Source of the DNA: Linepithema humile
Taxonomy: Eukaryota; Arthropoda; Insecta; Hymenoptera; Formicidae
Length of the DNA stretch: 64,000 bases
Assembly: GCF_040581485.1 (NCBI RefSeq)
Contig: NC_090132.1
Coordinates: 12,783,001 to 12,847,000, forward strand
Reading direction: 5' to 3'
A program made the translations under genes and the position numbers. Under the pieces are notes generated by a model. It was not told where the DNA came from. It saw nothing but the letters and a program-made list of their open reading frames with translations, and searched no databases. Position 1 is the stretch's first letter; every line of letters starts with the position of its first letter. This document shows, in pieces, positions 61,290-64,000 of this stretch.

Positions 61290-61745
61290 CTGATTCACTT
61301 TTTAGAATCGTTTCTTTGGGGTCGCGGCACACTATTGCAATTGTGTACACGAATCGGTTAATACCGCCAATATCGCGTTAATGCCGTCCGTAATTAAATT
61401 TCGGGGGATCCCTAGGACTACCTAGGACGGACCAACGCTTGACGCGATCACGCGAGACACGAGGGGCCGAGTAGTGGGGCAGGAGGACAGTAGTAGGGTA
61501 GTGGGGGAATAGTAGTGGGGCGCGCTTCTATCTTGCATCCCTCACGCAAGACGGACGATGGAGAGAGAAAGCGATATGCGACGTGCTATGCGTTAATGCC
61601 GTCCAATAGCTGTCTCACTCACTCGACACTCGAGTAGGATAGAGTGAGTGAGAGAGCAATACGGTCGGCTGGACAGCCGGGCGGTTGAATCGCGTGACTG
61701 AGGCGCGTGCCCCGAGCGCGCTCCCGTATTATGCGTATGTTTACG
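61290..61745 (-). promoter_or_regulatory. GC-rich region upstream of the second YR gene
   Basis: About 450 bp of GC- and CpG-rich sequence lie directly upstream of the YR start exon. GCGTTAATGCCGTCC occurs twice (61375 and 61590). GTGGGGCAGG/GTGGGGCGCG purine-rich blocks (61474-61530) and a hairpin around CACTCGACACTCGAGTAG are also present. The setting fits a promoter, but no TATA box or start site can be fixed. A piece of another element is the alternative. Confidence 0.4.
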
Positions 61746-61829
61746 CATTTTTAAATATCAAAATGATTATTTTGTATATGTATATATTATTAAATAATTT
61801 TCTTTTATACATATATACATATACATATA

Positions 61830-62289
61830 CAGGGTGTTTTATAATGTCCGTGCCAACGCTCGTGTACGGATAGAGTGCGGTAAACTGAATAGAAAAGTCC
61901 TTTACCGTTTTGCAATTTTTGCAATAGTAATTGAGATATTAATTAAAAGGGATTGACGAATAATCGCGCGTTGATCGCGGCTAGATCGTAGGCTGTACGC
62001 TCTAGGCGTGACAGCAATGAGAATTGCATGGCAACGAAAATAACAACGCATATCACTCCTGCTCTCGCTACGTGTTATTTTTCGTTGCCATGCGATCCTC
62101 GTTGTTGTCACGTTTAGAGTGTACAGTCCACAATCTAGCTACGCGCAACGCACGATTATTCGTCAATCCCTTTTAATTAATATCTCAATTACTATTGCGA
62201 AAATTGCAAAACGGTAAAGGACTTTTTTATTCAGTTTATCGCACTCTATTCGCACACGAGCGTTGGCACGGACATTATGAAACACCCTG
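61830..62289. mobile_element. Palindromic MITE (CAGGGTGTTTTATAATGTCC), 460 bp
   Basis: The ends are CAGGGTGTTTTATAATGTCC and the near inverse, flanked by TA on both sides (61828-61829 and 62290-62291). Arms of about 180 bp share AAACTGAATAGAAAAGTCC and GATTGACGAATAATCGCGCG. It is a longer relative of 10265-10493. Confidence 0.85.
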
Positions 62290-62329
62290 TATATAAATAA
62301 TATATATACTATTAATTAATTTTCTTTCA

Positions 62330-63289
62330 TATATATTCCGTCGTATGCCGATCATATAATTTGAGGACAGTCGATCGTACACAATTTGAGTATGTCGATC
62401 GTAATGTGAGGATAGTCTCCGATCAATGCCTTTGTTCAAGAAATCTTAAAGTATAAATAAAATTTTATATTGCACTTTAAGGTGATGTAGTCCCCATAAA
62501 ACCAATAAAACGGAAATATCCCAAAATATGGGGTGTACACATATATATATGTATATTGTATATATACATAGAGTATTTATTGGAGACATTTTTAAAAGTG
62601 TGCGTATACTTTGAGGATTTTTCGATACCTTGGGGACATTTTTATTCTTTTATGGATATTTTGAGATTTCTTTATATGATTTTCATTGCACGTTATTTTG
62701 CCATTAATTTTGCATTTCAATTACACGTAATTTACATAATGAACAAAATAAATTTAATTAATCAAAATTATAACCCATTTAATGAAAATATTTTAGCAAA
62801 TGGCAGAGCGATGGCATGACGTAATCAAAAATTTAATTTTGTTATATGATTATTAATTTTGCTCATTTTCTATTACCTTCTTATATTCACTCATTTTTTT
62901 TTAAAGAAATACGGATACAAAAAATATATTTAACAAAAGAAATTCGTACTTTAATTGCATAAAATATGCTTGAAAAACTTTGAAATAAGACACTTATTTT
63001 GACAACAAAATATACTCTAAAAGTTGAGATAAAACGTTTAATTTAAGGACATTTCCGTCGTATGCCGATCATATAATTTGAGAACAGTCGATCGTACATA
63101 ATTTGAGGTATGTCGATCGTATATTGTGCGGATAGTCCCAATCAATGCCTTTGTTCAAAAAATCTTAAAGTATAAATAAAATTTTATATTGCATTATAAG
63201 GTGATATAGTCCCCATAACACCAATAAAACGCAAATATCCCAAAATATGCGTTGTACATATATATTTGTATATTGTATATATATATATA
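62330..63289. repeat. Further copy of the large foldback family
   Basis: The segments 62340-62720 and 62990-63280 repeat the right arm of 55.9-56.7 kb in direct orientation, including GAGTATTTATTGGAGACATT and CGTATGCCGATCATATAATT. It ends where the foldback element at 63290 inserted into a TA run. Confidence 0.75.
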
Positions 63290-64000
63290 CACTCACCCGA
63301 AAAAAAAGCGGTACACTGAAAATGTGGGAAAAATTCATCAAATTTCAACTGACGATAACTTCGTAAATAATAAAGATAGAAAGTTCTATAAAATATGGAA
63401 ATGAAGCTAAAAATCTCTACTTTAAGAATCAATTTATTTCAATGTTGCAAAATAAATTTATTGAAAATGGCGGATGACAAAGCGCGAGCATGCAAAATTG
63501 AAAAATAATGGTTCGAGTTTGCGACGGTGCACGGTATAAACAAAAAATTGTAGCTTATTGGGATCAAAAGCGTACGAAAGTACAGAGTCTCCTCTTTAAA
63601 ATGCTTTTTTATGCATCTTGATACGATGATTTTTCGCCGAGAGATTCGCATTTGAAGAAAAAGGCAGATTCTTACTTCAAATGCGAATCTCTCGGCGAAA
63701 AATCATCGTATCAAGATGCATAAAAAAGCATTTTAAAGAGGAGACTCTGTACTTTCGTACGCTTTTGATCCCAATAAGCTACAATTTTTTGTTTATACCG
63801 TGCACCGTCGCAAACTCGAACCATTATTTTTCAATTTTGCATGCTCGCGCTTTGTCATCCGCCATTTTCAATAAATTTATTTTGCAACATTGAAATAAAT
63901 TGATTCTTAAAGTAGAGATTTTTAGCTTCATTTCCATATTTTATAGAACTTTCTATCTTTATTATTTACGAAGTTATCGTCAGTTGAAATTTGATGAATT
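63290..64000. mobile_element. Foldback non-autonomous Tc1-like element, cut by the window end
   Basis: It starts CACTCACCCGAAAAAAAAGC after TA and contains only the outer terminal repeat and the hairpin module. The right half is the inverse of the left around a centre near 63671. By symmetry the last about 52 bp lie beyond the window. It is a transposase-free relative of 51404-54260. Confidence 0.85.

Overview
The window looks like a piece of an insect nuclear genome, probably a hymenopteran and possibly an ant. It is strongly AT-rich, has short introns with GT/AG ends, and carries a TMCO1 relic close to the insect form. It also holds En/Spm, Tc1/mariner, copia and tyrosine-recombinase elements plus many foldback MITEs. 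No bacterial features, CRISPR array, rRNA or tRNA were recognised. The species call is inference.

Left part (1-16.3 kb): nested foldback repeats (0.48-3.86 kb) and a 21-bp minisatellite (3.87-4.43 kb) precede a six-exon host-like gene of 276 codons with an OB-fold resembling RPA70 (4753-13830). Its first intron holds a 6.4-kb En/Spm-like transposon (4988-11409). That element carries a frameshifted transposase and an intact eight-exon DUF4806 gene. Its second intron holds two MITEs. On the minus strand follows a TMCO1 pseudogene (14344-15025), then a GC-rich island that may be a solo LTR (15.42-16.31 kb).

Middle part (16.3-29.6 kb): AT-rich DNA, a MITE, and a decayed tyrosine-recombinase (YR) gene copy interrupted by a Tc1-like element (20124-22002). 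A nested palindrome follows, into which a very young copia element inserted (24966-29591). Its two LTRs look identical, its gag-pol frame is intact and it has a 5-bp target duplication.

Centre (29.6-50.5 kb): a giant imperfect palindrome of about 21 kb. Each arm is about 8.5 kb and contains a smaller palindrome (centres near 34.57 and 45.12 kb). The unique core carries an intact YR exon with all catalytic motifs, two Cys/His clusters and a C-terminal Myb/SANT-like exon. Upstream lies an array of duplicated exons, all phase 1-1. The arms carry decayed copies of that exon array.

Right part (50.5-64 kb): a longer copy of the Tc1-like element with hairpin ends (51404-54260) whose DD34E transposase has one stop codon, and a family of large foldback repeats (54.3-57.2 and 62.3-63.3 kb). 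A second, diverged YR-Myb gene lies on the minus strand (57942-61187) and is complete except for one single-base frameshift. It has a GC-rich upstream region, a palindromic MITE lies farther upstream, and a foldback copy of the Tc1-like ends runs off the window edge.

Most genes here belong to mobile elements. The OB-fold gene and the TMCO1 relic are the likely host sequences. The two most unusual things are the YR-Myb gene family with its giant palindrome and symmetric-exon array, and the OB-fold gene whose splicing frame survives a 6.4-kb transposon insertion.
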